From positions 1 to 64,000 of the forward strand of contig NZ_BDGT01000018.1 in the NCBI RefSeq assembly GCF_001748285.1: 64,000 nt of DNA. Direction: 5' to 3'. The DNA is from Thermogemmatispora onikobensis. Lineage in GTDB: Bacteria; Chloroflexota; Ktedonobacteria; Ktedonobacterales; Ktedonobacteraceae. The notes under the pieces are model-generated. The model saw only the letters and a list, made by a program, of their open reading frames with translations, was not told where the DNA came from and ran no database searches. Shown here in pieces: positions 10,537 to 19,032 of the stretch (position 1 is the stretch's first letter; each line of letters starts with the position of its first letter). Position numbers and translations under genes: made by a program.

Positions 10537-11724
10537 ATGGCAACAGAACCAGTGCCTGTGATTGTCGGCGCGGCACGCACCCCGACAGGGAAATTCTTAG
10601 GGGCGCTTGCGAACTTTACGGCCCCCCAGCTGGGGGCAATTGCGATCAAGGAAGCGGTGCGTCGTTCGGGCATCGCTGTCGAAACCATCGATGAAGTGAT
10701 TATGGGCAATGTGGTCTCGGCGGGCGTAGGCCAGGCCCCGGCGCGCCAGGCAGCAATCGGGGCTGGCCTGCCAGTTGAGATTCCTGCCTTTACTGTCAAC
10801 AAGGTCTGTGGGTCTGGCCTCAAGGCTGTGATGCTGGCAGCTCAGGCCATTCGGGCAGGCGATGGGCACGCCTTTGTCGCCGGCGGCATGGAGAGTATGT
10901 CGAATGCCCCCTATCTCCTACCGAAAGCGCGCACTGGCTACCGCATGGGCCATGCTGAGCTGGTGGACGGCGTGATTCACGATGGTCTCTGGTGTGCCTT
11001 CGAGCACGTCCATATGGGGAACGAGGCAGAGGTCATTGCCGAGACCTTTGGGATCTCCCGTGATGAGCAGGATCGGTTCGCACTTGCCAGCCATCAGAAA
11101 GCAGCAGCAGCTACAGCCGCTGGCCGCTTCAAGGACGAAATTGTCCCGATCGAGGTCAGGCAGAAGGGCACCAGTCTCTTCGTTGAAAGCGATGAGCCGA
11201 TTCGCCCTGACACCTCGCTGGAGGCCCTGGCCAGGCTCAAGCCGGCTTTCCAGGAGCAGGGCACGGTCACGGCTGGTAATGCTCCTGGACTCAGCGATGG
11301 AGCCTCGGCGACGGTGGTGGTGGAGCAAACCCTTGCTCATGAGCAGGGCTTGCCCGTGCTGGCGCGTGTTATTGGCTATGCCTCGGCTGCCATTACGCCA
11401 CGCTATATCTTTGCAGCCCCAACACGCGCTGTCAAGCGGCTACTGGAGCTGACCGGTTTGCAGCTGAGCAACTTCGATTTGATCGAGGTGAATGAGGCTT
11501 TTGCTGCTCAAACGCTGGCCAATGGGAAAGAACTTGGTTGGGACTGGAACCGGGTCAATGTGAACGGGGGGGCGATTGCTCTTGGTCATCCTATTGGCTC
11601 CAGCGGTTCGCGCATCTTGATTACCCTCATCTATGAGCTGCGGCGCCGTGGCGGTGGGCGGGGCCTGGCGACACTCTGCCTGGGCGGCGGCGGCGCTGTG
11701 GCCCTGGCCGTTGAGGTCTCGTGA
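10537..11724 (+). CDS. acetyl-CoA acetyltransferase (thiolase)
   Basis: Degradative/biosynthetic thiolase that joins two acetyl-CoA to acetoacetyl-CoA or cleaves 3-ketoacyl-CoA. Catalytic residues are all present: the nucleophile Cys91 in NKVCGSGLKAV, the His in GGAIALGHPIGSSG, and the second Cys in CLGGGGAVAL. With the ATG at 10537 (AGGAG nine bases upstream) the protein is 395 residues, the normal family length; the longer frame beginning at 10402 adds an unrelated leader. It sits alone between the sigma operon and the glycan cluster. Which chain length it prefers cannot be read from the sequence. Confidence 0.93.
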   Translation: MATEPVPVIVGAARTPTGKFLGALANFTAPQLGAIAIKEAVRRSGIAVETIDEVIMGNVVSAGVGQAPARQAAIGAGLPVEIPAFTVNKVCGSGLKAVMLAAQAIRAGDGHAFVAGGMESMSNAPYLLPKARTGYRMGHAELVDGVIHDGLWCAFEHVHMGNEAEVIAETFGISRDEQDRFALASHQKAAAATAAGRFKDEIVPIEVRQKGTSLFVESDEPIRPDTSLEALARLKPAFQEQGTVTAGNAPGLSDGASATVVVEQTLAHEQGLPVLARVIGYASAAITPRYIFAAPTRAVKRLLELTGLQLSNFDLIEVNEAFAAQTLANGKELGWDWNRVNVNGGAIALGHPIGSSGSRILITLIYELRRRGGGRGLATLCLGGGGAVALAVEVS

Positions 11725-12102
11725 ACGGCACCAGCCTGCATGTGGTCTCCACTCCGCTCCTCGTCTGTTCTGTCGACTACTAGGACCAGGATGGGCGAGG
11801 AGCAGGAGGAGCGCTAGTCAGTTTGGCCGCTTGATCTGGCCAGGCCTGCGCTGAGGCCGGCAGACCTCCCCGCTGAGACGATTCCCCTCCTCCTCTCTCC
11901 CCTTTTTGTCACTGCAATGCTTAATTTTTTTGCTACTCTTCTTCCTCTACCTTCCAAGCGTCCTTTGTTATAACTGTGGCAACCATACATTTAAGATGGT
12001 CAATATTCAATAAATCACAAAGAAGTAGTTACCTCCTTCGAAGTGAATCGTTAAGACAGATGCTAGGAAAAATAAAAAACTGGAAGGTTGTATGATATAA
12101 AC
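11725..12102. other. intergenic region before the glycan cluster
   Basis: GC-rich to about 11900, then markedly AT-rich from 11920 to 12100, unlike the neighbouring coding sequence. This probably holds the promoter of the first glycan gene, but no clear -35/-10 pair could be assigned. No coding sequence seen. Confidence 0.5.
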
Positions 12103-13089
12103 ATGTTTAAACAAGCTAGCTCTTTATCCTTGGTTATCCCTGTACACAATGAGATGGGGAACCTGATGCTTTTGCATCGGAGAATTCGTGACGTTATGTC
12201 TAGTATGAACGATCGGTATGAAGTCATTTATGTTGATGATGGTAGTACCGACGGTAGTTTCTCTGTATTAGAGCAATTGGCTGCAACCGATCTCCATGTA
12301 AAGGTGGTGGGGTTAAGCCGCAATTTTGGGCAGACGGCGGCGCTGGCTGCTGGAGTGGCTCACAGCAGAGGCGAGGTACTGATTCTGCTCGATGCTGACC
12401 TGCAGAATGATCCTGCCGATATCCCGCGCTTGCTTGTCAAGCTAGAAGAGGGGTATGATCTCGTCAGTGGCTGGCGGCGCAAGCGGCAGGGAGATGGCTG
12501 GCTGCGTTGCCTGCTCTCTCGTCTGGCCAATTTTCTTGCCGCCAGGGCTGCTGGCATTCCCATCCACGATCTCGGTTGCACGCTGAAGGTCTATCGCCGT
12601 GCGGTCTTTGCCCATGTTCCCCTCTATGGAGAGATGCATCGCTTTCTCGCGGCCTATGCGGCTCTGGCTGGCGCGCGCATTGCCGAGGTTGAAGTGAGGC
12701 ACCATCCCCGCTATGCTGGGCGTTCGCACTATGGTCTGGACCGCACACTGAGGGTGCTTCTCGATCTCTTGCTCTTGAAGTTCTACAGGAGTTTTGCCAC
12801 TCGTCCTCAGCAGCTGTTAGGCTTGCCTGGGTTGCTGGCGCTTGCCCTTGGTGTAGCCTTTCTGCCGCTTGTCCTGATTCTTGTCTTGCTGGCTGGTAGA
12901 TCGCGGGTGGCCTCCTGGTCGGGGCCGTTGTTCTTAGGCGTACTTGGCGCTTGTTGCTTCGGCCTCCTCTCGCTCCAGCTCGGTGTCCTGGCAGAGATGC
13001 TGATGCGTACCTACTATGAGTCTCAGAACAAGCAGCCTTATGTGGTGCGCTGCCTTGTCTCGGGCACGGAGCGCTGTGAATGCTGGTAG
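12103..13089 (+). CDS. polyprenyl-phosphate glycosyltransferase, family 2 (DPM1/ArnC-like)
   Basis: Transfers a sugar from a nucleotide sugar to a lipid phosphate carrier, by family. The N-terminal GT-A domain has LVIPVHNEMGNL, VIYVDDGSTDGS and the metal-binding LLDADLQNDP; the phosphate-carrier type is suggested by GLSRNFGQTAAL and a C-terminal pair of membrane helices (LLGLPGLLALALGVAFLPL and LFLGVLGACCFGLLSLQL). Start choice is uncertain: the ATG at 12103 has GGAAGG 15 bases upstream, and an in-frame TTG at 12088 is an alternative. It opens the surface-glycan cluster that runs to 25210. Confidence 0.88.
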   Translation: MFKQASSLSLVIPVHNEMGNLMLLHRRIRDVMSSMNDRYEVIYVDDGSTDGSFSVLEQLAATDLHVKVVGLSRNFGQTAALAAGVAHSRGEVLILLDADLQNDPADIPRLLVKLEEGYDLVSGWRRKRQGDGWLRCLLSRLANFLAARAAGIPIHDLGCTLKVYRRAVFAHVPLYGEMHRFLAAYAALAGARIAEVEVRHHPRYAGRSHYGLDRTLRVLLDLLLLKFYRSFATRPQQLLGLPGLLALALGVAFLPLVLILVLLAGRSRVASWSGPLFLGVLGACCFGLLSLQLGVLAEMLMRTYYESQNKQPYVVRCLVSGTERCECW

Positions 13090-13173
13090 GGTCTCGCATG
13101 AATTGATGGCCCACGTCTCATCTGTCTGATGTTTGTGGAGAAGTTGCTTGAGGGAAGAAGTAGGTAGCACAAA

Positions 13174-14472
13174 ATGAAGATCTTGGTGATTGCTCCTCAA
13201 CCCTTTTTTGTCCCCCGTGGAGTGCCGTTCAGTGTTTACGCCCAGCTGCGTGCCCTGAGCGAACTGGGCTATCAGGTAGACCTGGTGACCTATCCTCTTG
13301 GGGAGTCAGTGGCGCTGCCCGGTGTGCGCATCTGGCGCATTCCCGGTCTACCTTTCGTGCGCGAGGTCCCTGTTGGTCCCTCGCCTGCAAAGCTCCTCTT
13401 TGACTTGCTGCTCTTTTTGTGGGCTTGCTGGCGCCTTTGTGGTCAGCACTATGACTGCATGTGCACACATGAGGAAGCTGGCGTCTTCGGTGTTGTGCTC
13501 GCGGCGCTCTTCCGCTGTCGGCATGTCTATTATATGCATTCTCACCTTGCGCAGCAGGCTGCCTGCCTGGGGTATGGGCACAAGCGCTGGCTGCTCTGGG
13601 GCCTGCATCGTCTGCAAGCCTGGATCCTCCGCCATGCCGGTGCCGTGGTGGCGATTTGCCCGGCTCTGGAGCGAGAAGCCTGGCTGATGGGGGCTCATGG
13701 CAAGACCTATGTGATAGAGAATGTGGCCTTGCCGGAGGAATTGCTGCCTGCAGATGGAGGGAGCGCAGAGGAGCCACGCCTACAGCAGGTTGCCGCGGCA
13801 GCGACCGTAGCTGAGTCGAGTGAGCCGGCTGCTCTGACGCAGGCCCACAAGAAAACCAGGGGTGCGGTGGATCACCCTGACGCTCGATCGGCCTCTCTGG
13901 AGGTGGCGCCCTTGCTGCTCTACACCGGCACGCTTGAACGCTACCAGGGGATTGAGCTGCTCCTGGAGAGCGCTGTCATGGTGCGGCAACGCTGCCCTAC
14001 CGTCCGTTACCGGATTATTGGCGGACGACAGGATCAAGTCGCGACTTTGCGGGCGCTCTGTAGTCGTCTGGGAATCGAGGAGTGTGTGGAGTTTCTTGGT
14101 CAGCGGCCACCTTCTGAGATGGCTGCTTATATGGAGCAGGCCACCATCCTGGTGAGCCCGCGCTGCACAGGGACAAATGCGCCGCTGAAGCTGGCCAGCT
14201 ACTTGCACTCTGGTAAACCCGTGCTGGCCACCTCGATTGCAGCCCATACGCAAGTCCTTAACCCGGAAGTGGCCCTGCTGGTGCCCCCAACGCCAGAGGG
14301 TCTGGCTGCCGGTGCGCTCCTCCTCCTGGAGAATGCCGCTTATGCGCGCGCTCTAGCCTGTGCTGCCAAGCGTTTCGCCGCCAGGCGCTGGAGCTGGCCC
14401 ACCTTTGTGAGACAGCAACAGTGCCTCTATGCTGATGTGATTGCCGATAAGGTGGGGAGGTGCTCCCGATGA
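13174..14472 (+). CDS. glycosyltransferase family 4 (GT-B)
   Basis: A 432-residue retaining GT-B glycosyltransferase. The N-terminal lobe starts KILVIAPQPFFVPRGVPFSVY, typical of GT4 acceptor domains, and the C-terminal lobe has LLYTGTLERYQGIELLLES, RIIGGRQDQV, VEFLGQRPPSEMAAYM and the nucleotide-sugar region VSPRCTGTNAPLKLASYLHSGKPVLAT. A low-complexity insert (residues about 190-240) separates the two lobes. It follows the GT2 gene by 85 bases and overlaps the next methyltransferase gene by ATGA, so translation is coupled. Donor and acceptor are unknown; mannosyl or glucosyl transfer is common in the family. Confidence 0.88.
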   Translation: MKILVIAPQPFFVPRGVPFSVYAQLRALSELGYQVDLVTYPLGESVALPGVRIWRIPGLPFVREVPVGPSPAKLLFDLLLFLWACWRLCGQHYDCMCTHEEAGVFGVVLAALFRCRHVYYMHSHLAQQAACLGYGHKRWLLWGLHRLQAWILRHAGAVVAICPALEREAWLMGAHGKTYVIENVALPEELLPADGGSAEEPRLQQVAAAATVAESSEPAALTQAHKKTRGAVDHPDARSASLEVAPLLLYTGTLERYQGIELLLESAVMVRQRCPTVRYRIIGGRQDQVATLRALCSRLGIEECVEFLGQRPPSEMAAYMEQATILVSPRCTGTNAPLKLASYLHSGKPVLATSIAAHTQVLNPEVALLVPPTPEGLAAGALLLLENAAYARALACAAKRFAARRWSWPTFVRQQQCLYADVIADKVGRCSR

Positions 14473-15263
14473 AGCGCTATTTGCGCGATCTTTTCGCCGA
14501 GGCGGCTGCGGAGGAGTTACGGCTGCCTCGCTGCTTGATGCGCCTTTACCTGACTCTACTGGAGCCACCGCTTGGCAAGACGATCCGTCTCGATCTGCTG
14601 CGCTCGGTGCTGCGTGGCTACAGCGTGAGAGGAGAGCGCTGGCTAGATCTCGGCTGTGGCATCGGCGATCTGACGTTGCGCCTGGCTGCTTGTGGCGCCA
14701 AGGTGGTCGGGATCGAGCGTGATCCAAGACGTGTAGAGCGTGCTGCGGCTGTGGCGGCTCGTGCTCGTTTGGATCAGGCGCGCTTTCTGGCGGCTGATGT
14801 CTGCCAGCTGACAGAGCTGGAGCTTGGGTCGTTCGATGGAGTTTGTTGTCTGGCTGTACTGGAACATATTGTCGATGATCTCGCTTTGCTTCGGCAGATT
14901 GCCGCTGTACTGCGCCCCGGAGGTCTCCTGGTGCTGCAGGTGCCTTCGGCACGCCGCAAGGTGCTCCCCGCTGCCGAAGAGGAGGATGGGCATGTCCGCC
15001 CCGGCTATGCCCTCTCTGAGATCTATGCCCTGCTCGAAGCCAGCGGCTTCCGCGTGCTCAGAGATGACTCACGTGATCCCCTCAACTTGCTGTACTGTTG
15101 GTCCCTCTGCGCCTGGCTGCTGGCAGGGGTATTCAACAGTGGTCGATTGCGTGGCCCCTGCTTCGCTCTGTTAGGCCCTCTCTTTCTGCCCCTCATTCGC
15201 CTCTCTTCTCGCTGCATTCGGCGGGTCGGAAGCGAGTTGGCTTTCCTGGCGGTGAGGTGCTGA
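14469..15263 (+). CDS. class I SAM-dependent methyltransferase of the glycan cluster
   Basis: Methyltransferase with a clear S-adenosylmethionine site: WLDLGCGIGDLTLRLA (motif I), VVGIERDPRRVERA (acidic strand-2 end), and FDGVCCLAVLEHIVDDLALL (motif IV), as in lipid or sugar methyltransferases of the UbiE/Coq5-like group. The ATG at 14469 has GGGAGG eight bases upstream and overlaps the glycosyltransferase stop; a GTG at 14460 is less likely. The C-terminal 90 residues are hydrophobic (LLYCWSLCAWLLAGVF) and may touch the membrane. It may methylate a sugar or lipid of the surface polymer; the substrate is inference. Confidence 0.85.
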   Translation: MKRYLRDLFAEAAAEELRLPRCLMRLYLTLLEPPLGKTIRLDLLRSVLRGYSVRGERWLDLGCGIGDLTLRLAACGAKVVGIERDPRRVERAAAVAARARLDQARFLAADVCQLTELELGSFDGVCCLAVLEHIVDDLALLRQIAAVLRPGGLLVLQVPSARRKVLPAAEEEDGHVRPGYALSEIYALLEASGFRVLRDDSRDPLNLLYCWSLCAWLLAGVFNSGRLRGPCFALLGPLFLPLIRLSSRCIRRVGSELAFLAVRC

Positions 15264-15346
15264 ATGACGAGGAGCCAATGCCAGGTGAGCAGTATGTGCT
15301 CTAACGCTATGCAAAGTAGTTCCCTTTTTCATTTTCTAAATATTGT

Positions 15347-15393
15347 AGGATTTGTATCCTTTTGATTGTTTCTGTGGCTCATTTTGTGAGCCA
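15347..15393 (+). promoter_or_regulatory. AT-rich control region with two small inverted repeats
   Basis: Inside an AT-rich stretch (15310-15395) ahead of the epimerase gene are AGGAT-TTGT-ATCCT at 15347-15360 and a perfect hairpin TGGCTCA-TTTTG-TGAGCCA at 15375-15393, the latter ending nine bases before the GGAGG ribosome site. They could be an operator and a translation-control hairpin respectively; neither is proven. Confidence 0.4.
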
Positions 15394-15416
15394 AACTATG
15401 TGGTGGAGGTGAACGT

Positions 15417-16442
15417 ATGCGCTGTCTTGTTACAGGTGTAGCTGGTTTTATTGGTTCCCATCTGGCTGAACGCCTGCTGTCTGAGGGACATGAGGTCTGT
15501 GGTATCGATGCTTTTACTGATTTTTATCCGCGCCAGATCAAGGAGCGAAATATTCAAGGGATGCTGACATCCAATCGTTTCGACTTTATCGAGGGCGATC
15601 TGCTCCGACTGCCTCTGGTCTCACTCCTGGATGGGGTGGACTGGGTGTTTCACCTTGCTGCTCAGGCTGGGGTACGCCAGGGGTGGGGTAATGAATTTGT
15701 GCGCTATGTTGATGCCAATGTGCTGGCGACCCAGCGCTTGCTGGAGGATGCTGTCCGCGTAGGGAACGTGCGACGTTTCGTTTGTGCCTCCTCTTCATCC
15801 GTCTATGGTGAGGCGACCAGCTTGCCAGTGAAGGAGGCGACTCCCTTGCGGCCTGTCTCGCCCTATGGGGTGACCAAGGCGACCACCGAGCAGTTGTGTA
15901 TGCTCTATCACCGTAACTGTGGCCTGCCGGTGGTCATTCTTCGCTACTTTACTGTGTATGGCCCCCGCCAGCGCCCCGATATGGCCTTTTACCGCTTCTG
16001 CTATGCACTGATCAACCAGCAGCCGGCTCTCGTCTACGGCGATGGTCGCCAGACACGAGATGTGACCTATGTGGATGATGTTGTAGAGGCAAATTTGCTG
16101 GCGGCAGTCGCCCCGGCGGCGGTGGGCCTGGTCTTTAATATTGCGGGGGGCGCTCGGGTCAGCATTCGCGAGGTCATCGATCTGCTGAAGGAGATGAGTG
16201 GCATGCCTCTGCCGGTGAAGTTCCTCGATGACCAGCGGGGCGAGGCCCATGATACCTTCGCAGACATTTCACAGGCCAACTATGTTCTGGGCTTCTCTCC
16301 ACGGATAGGGCTGCGCGAAGGGTTGAGACGCGAGCTGGATTATGTGATCTCGTACACTCGCGGCCTGGCTTCTCGGCCCTATCTCGGCTGGCCTTTGGAC
16401 TCTATCAGCCAACGGCTGGGGGAGAGCGACAATGATAAGTAG
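15417..16442 (+). CDS. NAD-dependent sugar epimerase/dehydratase (UDP-glucuronate 4-epimerase-like)
   Basis: Extended short-chain dehydrogenase acting on a nucleotide sugar. The NAD site [14 protein letters not shown] begins at residue 7, the catalytic [13 protein letters not shown] supplies Tyr and Lys, and the Ser is in [11 protein letters not shown]. The [17 protein letters not shown] and [14 protein letters not shown] segments are typical of UDP-glucose/UDP-glucuronate 4-epimerases and related dehydratases. Length (341) is normal. A GGTGGAGGTGAAC ribosome site precedes the ATG. It overlaps the next gene by 11 bases. It most likely supplies an activated sugar to the glycosyltransferases around it; which one is uncertain. 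Confidence 0.88.
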   Translation: MRCLVTGVAGFIGSHLAERLLSEGHEVCGIDAFTDFYPRQIKERNIQGMLTSNRFDFIEGDLLRLPLVSLLDGVDWVFHLAAQAGVRQGWGNEFVRYVDANVLATQRLLEDAVRVGNVRRFVCASSSSVYGEATSLPVKEATPLRPVSPYGVTKATTEQLCMLYHRNCGLPVVILRYFTVYGPRQRPDMAFYRFCYALINQQPALVYGDGRQTRDVTYVDDVVEANLLAAVAPAAVGLVFNIAGGARVSIREVIDLLKEMSGMPLPVKFLDDQRGEAHDTFADISQANYVLGFSPRIGLREGLRRELDYVISYTRGLASRPYLGWPLDSISQRLGESDNDK

Positions 16443-17700
16443 ACCACCATTTCCATCCTTGTCCATCCTTGTTGGGCCCCTCAAAAGGGTGGGGACGATG
16501 CCTTCGTCCCCACCTCCCCCCCCATCGGCGAGGAGATTAGCGCGTATCAGACTGTGCCCGCTGGAGCAGGAGACTTCCCTCCCCTCCCCTGCTGAGCGCA
16601 CAGGAGCGGCAGCCGATGGTTCCTCTGTCTCTGTTCCGCCTGGAGGCTGCCTCTCCCAGGGCAAAGGTGCCGGGCAGAGTAGCTGCTTTGCGGGGTCGGC
16701 CTTGAGTAGGGGACCTGGTTGGCGGCGCGCTTTGGGTGTGCAGGCGTTGGGAGCTGTCTCCCTGGCTGCCATCTGTTTGCTGCTTTGGAAGCCTCTCGCT
16801 GCTTCCGCGGACTGGGCGGAGCTTGCGCACAGTCAGGTGAGCTGTGCCTGTCTGCTGCTGGGAGGGTCAGGAGGGCTGCTCGGTGTAGTGATCAGTGCCT
16901 ATCAGTGGCGTGCTTTGTTACATGCCCAGGGCAGACAGCTGGATCTGGCCGAGCTGATTAGGCTCTATCTGATAGGTCTGGCTTTTAGCCACTCTCTCCC
17001 TCTAGGGATGGGGGGCGATGCCATCAAAGCGCTCTACTCGGGTCAAGCGCTCGGCTCCTATCCGCTGGCGGCAGCCACCCTGGTCCTTGCCCGCTTGCTG
17101 GGTTTGCTGGCTCTGGGTCTGCTGCTTGGGGGGGTGCTCTGTGTCTGGAGGCAGCTCCTGCCTGCCCCTTTGGGTGCTGTGGCTGCTGCTGTCAGCCTGG
17201 TGATTACGCTTGCTCTGGCGGGCCTGTTTATGGTTGCCAGGCTGAGCGGCAAGCGGCGGTGGCCTGGCTGGTGTGCTCAAGCGGGCGCCTTGTCTCGCCT
17301 TCCCTATGGTAGGAAGCTGGGTCTTGTGGGCGCTGCCCTGACAGCAGCGGTGGCCAAACCGTTTTCTCTCTTGCCTCCCCTGGGCTTCAGCCTCTGTTTC
17401 TGGGTTGTGGCTGCGCTGAATTACTATAGCTATGGTCTGGCCCTCGATATCCATCTGCCATTGCCCTGCTACCTTGTCGCCATTCCGCTGGTAGCTCTCG
17501 CCGCTGCCCTCCCACTCTCTTTATTCAATGGACTTGGGATACGTGAGGGGAGCCTTGTCGCTATCCTGGCCCTTTACCACGTACCTGCGAGTAAGGCTCT
17601 GGTCCTGGCGGCCTGTGTGGATGCCCAGGGGGTGCTTCTGGCGCTTGGGGGCTGGCTGGCCTATGCCTTGCAAGCCTTGCAAAGAAGGGAGAGGAAGTAA
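16432..17700 (+). CDS. flippase-like integral membrane protein (UPF0104/AglD-like)
   Basis: Multi-span membrane protein of the lysylphosphatidylglycerol synthase-like/UPF0104 family, often found with glycosyltransferases. Residues 1-100 are a Pro/Ser-rich cytoplasmic leader. About seven membrane helices follow, with the family motif GMGGDAIKALYSGQ after the third helix and LFNGLGIREGSLVAIL near the end. It lacks the soluble C-terminal domain that makes lysyl-phosphatidylglycerol, so the membrane part alone is present. The ATG at 16432 overlaps the epimerase stop by 11 bases; an ATG at 16498 is also possible. A role in moving or modifying a lipid-linked sugar is inferred from context. Confidence 0.8.
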   Translation: MISRPPFPSLSILVGPLKRVGTMPSSPPPPPSARRLARIRLCPLEQETSLPSPAERTGAAADGSSVSVPPGGCLSQGKGAGQSSCFAGSALSRGPGWRRALGVQALGAVSLAAICLLLWKPLAASADWAELAHSQVSCACLLLGGSGGLLGVVISAYQWRALLHAQGRQLDLAELIRLYLIGLAFSHSLPLGMGGDAIKALYSGQALGSYPLAAATLVLARLLGLLALGLLLGGVLCVWRQLLPAPLGAVAAAVSLVITLALAGLFMVARLSGKRRWPGWCAQAGALSRLPYGRKLGLVGAALTAAVAKPFSLLPPLGFSLCFWVVAALNYYSYGLALDIHLPLPCYLVAIPLVALAAALPLSLFNGLGIREGSLVAILALYHVPASKALVLAACVDAQGVLLALGGWLAYALQALQRRERK

Positions 17701-17703
17701 ACA

Positions 17704-19032
17704 ATGACTCAGCCGCCTGCCAAAAAGCGCCAGTTTAAGCCGGGCGTTGGAATGCCTTCGTCTCAAGTACGTTTTTGCTTCGACGATGAGGAAACTACCC
17801 GTGTTCTGCCTCTCCTTCCAAAGTCGGCAGAGGGGGCTGCATCTGGCGAGCGCGCTAGCTCCCGTCCGGACGCTGCTCCGGAGCCTCGACAGGCCTTCAT
17901 CCCTCAGTCTTTGCCACTGTTGGATGCTGGGGAGTCGCCGCAGCAGCCAATCTGGCTGGCCACCACTCTGCACCTGCGGGTGCTGCCGGGAAGCTGGCGG
18001 CGTCGGAGCAGTCAGCGCTTACGATTGGTTCTTGCGAGCTGTGGCCTGTTCGTCTTGCTCTTAGTTGGCTGGCTGGCCTTCCTGCGCTCCTCTGTACCGG
18101 AAGTGGTCCTTTATCAGCCTCAAGGTCAGGACTACGATCAGAGTCTGGGAGGGGAAGGTCTGGTCTATCCCCAAAGACAGCTTGTGCTTTCTCTGCCTTT
18201 CTCGGGCAAAGTTGATGCTGTACTGGTCAAGGTGGGCGACGCTGTCAGCGCTGGTCAGGCCGTGTTGCGCCTTGATCCACTTGAGTTGTCTGTACAGCTA
18301 AAGCTGGCCCGGGACGAGCTAACAGCTGCGGAAAGTTACTTGCAGGAAGTGATGACCAGCGGCAATGCAACGGTTGTGGCTCAAGCGCGTCAACGCTATG
18401 CGCTAGCCAGAAGCAGATATGAGGCCATGCAGGCTCGTTCCTCTTCCCTCCTTTCGGAGAATTGCCTTGTGGCTCCGCTGAGGGGAGTTGTGGCAGCGGT
18501 GAATGTCGTGGCTGGTCAGTCCTTCTCGGCCAATGCGTCCTTGCTCACAATCAGTGATCAATCGAGGGTGATAGTCCACGCTAAACTGCCGCTGAAGGCT
18601 CTCGGCCTGGTCCATGTAGGGCAGGCGGCGGAGGTCTTTACGGTCGCAGGGCCGACACCGACTCTTAGTGGCACGGTGCTGACCATTGTGCCGCGTGCCG
18701 ATCCGCAGACCGATACCTTCGAGGTATGGGTAGTACTGGATAACCGGAGCGGGATTCTCTTGCCGGGCATGAGTGTCTTTGTACGCATTGCTGTAAAGGG
18801 GAGCGCCTTGGGACTGCCGCGACTGGCGGTGCTCGATCTGGATCTGGCTCCGGCTGTCTTCGTTGTGAAGCAAGAGCGCGCTTATTTGCGCTCAGTCCAT
18901 GTAATCGCTCGCTCATTCACCCGGATCTTTATTGACCTTGGCTTGCGCCGTGGGGAGCTGGTCGTCCTGGTGGGACTGGCCGACCTTCGCGATGGACAAG
19001 AGGTACGTGTAGTAGGGATTGAGAAGGGTTGA
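17704..19032 (+). CDS. HlyD-like membrane fusion (adaptor) protein
   Basis: Periplasmic-adaptor type protein. Residues 1-100 are a cytoplasmic, Pro-rich segment, the single membrane helix is at 107-127 (LVLASCGLFVLLLVGWLAFL), then a barrel-sandwich hybrid (SLPFSGKVDAVLVKVGDAVSAGQAVLRLDPLE), a short coiled-coil hairpin (LKLARDELTAAESYLQE and RQRYALARSRYEAM), the second lipoyl half (CLVAPLRGVVAAVNVVAGQSF) and beta-barrel domains. These proteins usually work with an ABC or RND pump, but no pump gene adjoins it. The short hairpin suggests it does not reach an outer-membrane channel. It begins 3 bases after the flippase-like gene. Its role here, perhaps polymer export, is inference. Confidence 0.85.
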   Translation: MTQPPAKKRQFKPGVGMPSSQVRFCFDDEETTRVLPLLPKSAEGAASGERASSRPDAAPEPRQAFIPQSLPLLDAGESPQQPIWLATTLHLRVLPGSWRRRSSQRLRLVLASCGLFVLLLVGWLAFLRSSVPEVVLYQPQGQDYDQSLGGEGLVYPQRQLVLSLPFSGKVDAVLVKVGDAVSAGQAVLRLDPLELSVQLKLARDELTAAESYLQEVMTSGNATVVAQARQRYALARSRYEAMQARSSSLLSENCLVAPLRGVVAAVNVVAGQSFSANASLLTISDQSRVIVHAKLPLKALGLVHVGQAAEVFTVAGPTPTLSGTVLTIVPRADPQTDTFEVWVVLDNRSGILLPGMSVFVRIAVKGSALGLPRLAVLDLDLAPAVFVVKQERAYLRSVHVIARSFTRIFIDLGLRRGELVVLVGLADLRDGQEVRVVGIEKG